From assembly GCF_016864375.1 (NCBI RefSeq), contig NZ_CP069354.1, forward strand, positions 2,129,501-2,193,500: a DNA stretch of 64,000 nt, written 5' to 3'. The DNA is from Microvirga sp. VF16. GTDB taxonomy: Bacteria; Pseudomonadota; Alphaproteobacteria; Rhizobiales; Beijerinckiaceae. A model generated the notes under the pieces. The model ran no database searches, was not told the DNA's origin, and saw only the letters and a program-made list of their open reading frames with translations. The position numbers and the translations under genes were made by a program. This document shows positions 60,920 through 64,000 of the stretch, piece after piece; position 1 is the first letter of the stretch, and every line of letters begins with the position of its first letter.

Positions 60920-61399
60920 ATGCCTCGTTTCTACCTTCACATCCGCCACAAGGATCGAGGGATGAGTTACGAGGTCGGCCGCGAGTACCCGGATGTGGCG
61001 ACGGCCTGGAGCGCCGTGGTGCGCGCTGCTCGGACCCTCAAACAGGTGTTCGTAGCCCAAGGCCACGATCCACAGGACTATGCCATTGAGGTCGAGAATG
61101 AGACGGGGGAGGTGGTTTTCCGCCTGCCGTTCTCCGAAATTCTGAGGCCGCTGGTGCGGCAATCTCCCACCACTTACAAACTCGTCGGCAGCGATTTGGG
61201 CTGGCTGATTTATTGCGACAATGAGTTTGTCGGCGGCGTCCCACGCCGGTCCTCGGCCGAGTTGCTGGTCTGGGAGATGGTTGAGACTCGATGCGCCGAG
61301 CACAGGGCGTCGCAAGTCCTGATTGAAGACGAGTTCATCTGTGAGAAGCACCTTTGCCGCTGCTTCGAGAAAGCGTCTCCTGCAACCCTGCTGTCTTAG
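60920..61399 (+). CDS. DUF6894-like protein with C-terminal extension
   Basis: 159 residues. The first ~80 (MPRFYLHIRHKDRGMSYEVG, REYPDVATAWSAVVRAARTL, DYAIEVENETGEVVFRLPFS) match the pattern of DUF6894 proteins, which are numerous in Methylobacterium, Microvirga and Bradyrhizobium and have no known function. The remaining 75 residues (YKLVGSDLGWLIYCDNEFVG, ETRCAEHRASQVLIEDEFIC) are an extension I do not recognise. ATG 60920 begins the conserved domain; the frame upstream to 60842 is not conserved. Confidence 0.75.
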   Translation: MPRFYLHIRHKDRGMSYEVGREYPDVATAWSAVVRAARTLKQVFVAQGHDPQDYAIEVENETGEVVFRLPFSEILRPLVRQSPTTYKLVGSDLGWLIYCDNEFVGGVPRRSSAELLVWEMVETRCAEHRASQVLIEDEFICEKHLCRCFEKASPATLLS

Positions 61400-61571
61400 T
61401 CAGAGATCCCGATATCCCCGCCGCCGCTTCGCCCAGGCGAGAGCCTCCAGAGCCTCGCCGCCTCGACCTCGTAGGCGGACGACGTTCCATACTCGACCTT
61501 ATCGGAAATTCTGGACTATCTTCTCGCACGTTCGCGGGGCTGATAAAGCTAGGCAAGCTCGGGGATAACCC

Positions 61572-61733
61572 ATGCAAGATGAGCGTTATGCCTTGTTTCG
61601 AAATGAGAGAAGGAGCCGCATCATCCTGCTCCTTCTCGCCCTTCTGAGCGTGGGCCTCCTGGCTTTGGTGGCCGGATACCTGTTCTTCAATCTGTCCTTT
61701 GATCCATACAGCCCTGGCCGGTTCCTCTGGTAG
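61572..61733 (+). CDS. Small single-pass membrane protein
   Basis: A 53-residue gene. A charged N-terminus (MQDERYALFRNERRSR) leads into a long hydrophobic helix (IILLLLALLSVGLLALVAGY) and a short aromatic tail (FNLSFDPYSPGRFLW). Its order of charges predicts a cytoplasmic N-terminus. GGGGATAA precedes the ATG. The function is unknown. Confidence 0.6.
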   Translation: MQDERYALFRNERRSRIILLLLALLSVGLLALVAGYLFFNLSFDPYSPGRFLW

Positions 61734-61849
61734 CCCATTCCGCATCGGTCAAACCGGTTTCGTAACCCAGCCCCTCGCAGCTATGCTGACCTCGAGTGAA
61801 ACTGGTCCACATTGTCTTTATAAGTGGCGTTGATGATACTGGTGCTACA

Positions 61850-63612
61850 CTAGCCTTGCCAGCCTGCTTGCCGCAGACCCTCGATCATATGGTCGTTATC
61901 CTCGGGCAGGCGGTAAGGCCGCCATGAGGCAAACTTCTGGATAAAACCGGGGCTTACTCGCTCACATGTACTGAGGGCCGCTTCAGCCCTGTCTGTCTTG
62001 CCCAAATACGCTAAGGTGATCGCATGGAAAACATGGGTCAGCGGGTAACTGACATCGTGAAGCAGGGTATTCTCTAACGAAGCGAGAGCTTCGCCATACC
62101 GCCTCGCATTCAAGTATGCTCCAGCTAGCCACGTCATCGACTGATGCATCCCAGGGTTCAGAGGGTTTAGTCGTATACCTGCTTGTAACTCAACGATGCC
62201 CTCCTCTGGTCGACCTGCAACATCGAGAACGTTGCCACAGACGATGTGAGCCGCTGAATTGCTGGGGTTACACTGAACGGATCGCGTTACCTCCGCGACC
62301 GCCCGGTCGTGATCACCTGACCACATATGCGCTAATCCAAGGGTCATGTGAGCGAAGCTATCGCTGTCATCGTGAGCAACCGCGTGACGGGCAGCCTTGA
62401 AGGAAGCCGCGATCGCGGCTTTGTGGTCGGTGGTCTGGCCAAGCATGATGCGTATGTTCCAGCTTCGCGCGATACCCGCGAATGCTGGAGCATAGGTCGG
62501 ATCGACCTCCGTGGCTCTCGTGGAGAACTCACGGGCCTGATCGGCTGCCTCCGGTGTGAACTGAGTGTGATAGAAATTGCCTCTCTGATAGAGATCCCAT
62601 GCGCTCAGCTTCGTTCTTCTCACTGCAGGGGGTCTCTGTATCTCAGCTTTAGTGATGGCGGGTTCGACAATGGATGCAATTTGCTGCGCAATTTCATCTT
62701 GAACCGCAAAAATGTCGTCTATTCTCCGGTCCACTCTATCGGCCCAGACATGATGCCCGGTGTCGGCGTCGAGTAGCTGGGCCGTCACCCGTAGGCGCTC
62801 GGCCGCCTTTCGAACACTCCCTTCCAACACGTAGCGAGCGCCGAGAGCCCGCGCGACCTGCCGGACGTCAACGGCTTTGCCCTTGTAGGTAAAGGAGGAG
62901 CTGCGGGCGATCACTGGAAACCCCTTCCAATGGCTCAGCGCAGTGATAATATCTTCTGTGAGCCCATCAGAGAAGTATTCTTGCTCCGGGTCTCCAGTCA
63001 TGTTCGTGATTGGAAGTACTGCAACCGCTGGCTTACTCAGAAGATAGCGAACATCAACGCGAACACTCCTGCTGTTCTGGCCCGAGCTAACCCGGTATAC
63101 ACGAACAGGATCAGGGATGTTCTTGAGGTCCTGCTCACCAAGATCGACGAAGGACAAGTCCTCTGTGCCCGCCACCTGCTGGAAGACGGCCTCCGAGATA
63201 AGCACCTCACCCGGCTGTGCGATGCTCTCTAGGCGAGCCGCGATGTTCACGCCATGGCCATAGATATCATGCCCTTGAACGATCACGTCTCCGACATTCA
63301 CTCCGATGCGTAACTCGATCTTCTGCTCATCAGGTACCGCATTGTTCTGCGCACTGAGAGCCTGTTGAATGTCAATGGCGCATGTGACCGCCGCAACGGA
63401 GCTGGAGAACTCGCATAGGGCTCCGTCACCCATGAGCTTGATCGTGCGTCCACCAGACTAGACTTACTGATCCGAGGGTCAAAGAGCTCGTCTCGCAATG
63501 CATTCAGTAGGCGGAGAGTCTCTTCTTCGCGCAGGCTCATCATGCGGCTGAAACTAACCACATCGGCGGCTAATATTGCCGATAACCTTCGCTCGACGCC
63601 TTCTGCTGTCAA
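61850..63612 (-). pseudogene. Class III cyclase - TolB-like - TPR protein, frameshifted near its N-terminus
   Basis: The N-terminal piece (RRLSAILAADVVSFSRMMSL, RLLNALRDELFDPRI) begins a cytoplasmic nucleotide cyclase. After ISK near 63455 an 8-base stretch (TCTAGTCT on the coding strand) shifts the frame, and the domain continues GGRTIKLMGDGALCEFSSSV, RIGVNVGDVIVQGHDIYGHG and VNIAARLESIAQPGEV. A TolB/FlgO-like region (VAVLPITNMTGDPEQEYFSD) and TPR helices follow to residue ~580. The family is common in rhizobia. Only the start is damaged; a shorter product from an internal ATG would lack the first metal Asp. Confidence 0.82.
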
Positions 63613-63719
63613 GATCTGACCTCCGCCGCCACAAAGGATATGGCTGAACTACCCACATGGCCACGAATTTCCATTATTTTTGCGGTTTTCAACCTTGCTC
63701 GTCAGTTCGGGACGGGCTC

Positions 63720-64000
63720 TCAGAGCTTTTTGGCTGCGGTCACGATCGCCGGCATCGGCAATTCGAACGCACCGTTCCGTGCGTAAGCGGCGACGGCTTG
63801 GCGCATCGCATCGCGGATGGCTGCCAGTGCCTCCGGCGTCTGCGCCTGGAGCAGGGCGGCGGCGCGGACCGAACCCTGCATGATCGCTTCGAAGAGGCCG
63901 TCCGGCGACGCCAGGCGCCAGACCAGCGGGACCGTGGCCACGGTCGCGGACCGGAAGCCGGCGGCGGCTAGGCTGTCCTCGCACTGGGCCGGATCGCTGA
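63720..64000 (-). CDS. SAM-dependent methyltransferase, 3' part only
   Basis: The frame runs off the right edge. Visible residues (SDPAQCEDSLAAAGFRSATV, VPLVWRLASPDGLFEAIMQG, AAIRDAMRQAVAAYARNGAF, ELPMPAIVTAAKKL) are the typical end of class I methyltransferases, following the beta-strand after AGF. The SAM-binding motif lies outside the window. Confidence 0.7.
   Translation of the reverse strand, partial: SDPAQCEDSLAAAGFRSATVATVPLVWRLASPDGLFEAIMQGSVRAAALLQAQTPEALAAIRDAMRQAVAAYARNGAFELPMPAIVTAAKKL

Overview
The window is about 64 kb of high-GC DNA. Gene content and repeats fit an alphaproteobacterium of the order Hyphomicrobiales, probably Methylobacteriaceae such as Microvirga or Methylobacterium. 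This is inference from the matCAB malonate operon, a DUF6894 protein, REP-type palindromes and RIME-like 'AGCATCGGACCC' palindromes. It reads as a mosaic accessory region: intact metabolic and metal operons are separated by gene debris, dispersed repeats, two insertion sequences and a Tn7-like transposition module. No rRNA, tRNA or CRISPR array was seen.

1-16.5 kb: the 3' part of a flavohemoprotein gene with its terminator; a WYL regulator whose frame runs without a stop into a glutathione S-transferase, with two similar palindromic operators; a graveyard of truncated genes (LysR, thioesterase, isocitrate-lyase family); an MFS transporter; a malonate utilisation unit (GntR regulator, MatC transporter, malonyl-CoA decarboxylase, malonyl-CoA synthetase); an M20 peptidase; a methyltransferase; and a serine hydrolase pseudogene with a large internal deletion.

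16.6-35.1 kb: a copper homeostasis region. Four CueR-type promoter boxes, all facing the minus strand, precede a CopZ-like chaperone, a CopA P-type ATPase, a small HMA protein and cueR itself. The HMA gene leads a run of minus-strand genes: two small secreted proteins, an outer-membrane factor, a multicopper oxidase, a cupredoxin and a CusF-like protein. DUF411, DUF305, a histidine kinase, an arylsulfatase and an adenylate cyclase lie among them. A methanethiol oxidase (SBP56 family) and a membrane protein close the region.

35.1-48.5 kb: a repeat-rich spacer, an epimerase, then an AIPR-family gene (family linked to abortive phage infection) next to a complete tnsA-tnsB-tnsC-tniQ operon (Tn7-like). 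Beyond tnsA are 1.1 kb without a convincing gene, a small FlbD-like gene, an AT-rich island and an intact IS5-family element with a TTA target duplication.

48.5-64 kb: an ene-reductase with a frameshift, an amine oxidase, an ISL3-family element, response-regulator and MgtC pseudogenes, a patatin, a DUF2252 protein, small proteins, and a tail-to-tail pair of RTX-type proteins with N-terminal PYSPxQDT repeats. One of the pair is frameshifted exactly at a (CT)5 tract. The window ends with a frameshifted cyclase-TPR gene and the 3' end of a methyltransferase. The most interesting items are the Tn7-like module with the neighbouring AIPR gene, the possibly phase-variable RTX pair, the regulator-GST fused frame with duplicated operators, and the CueR regulon read directly from four promoter boxes.
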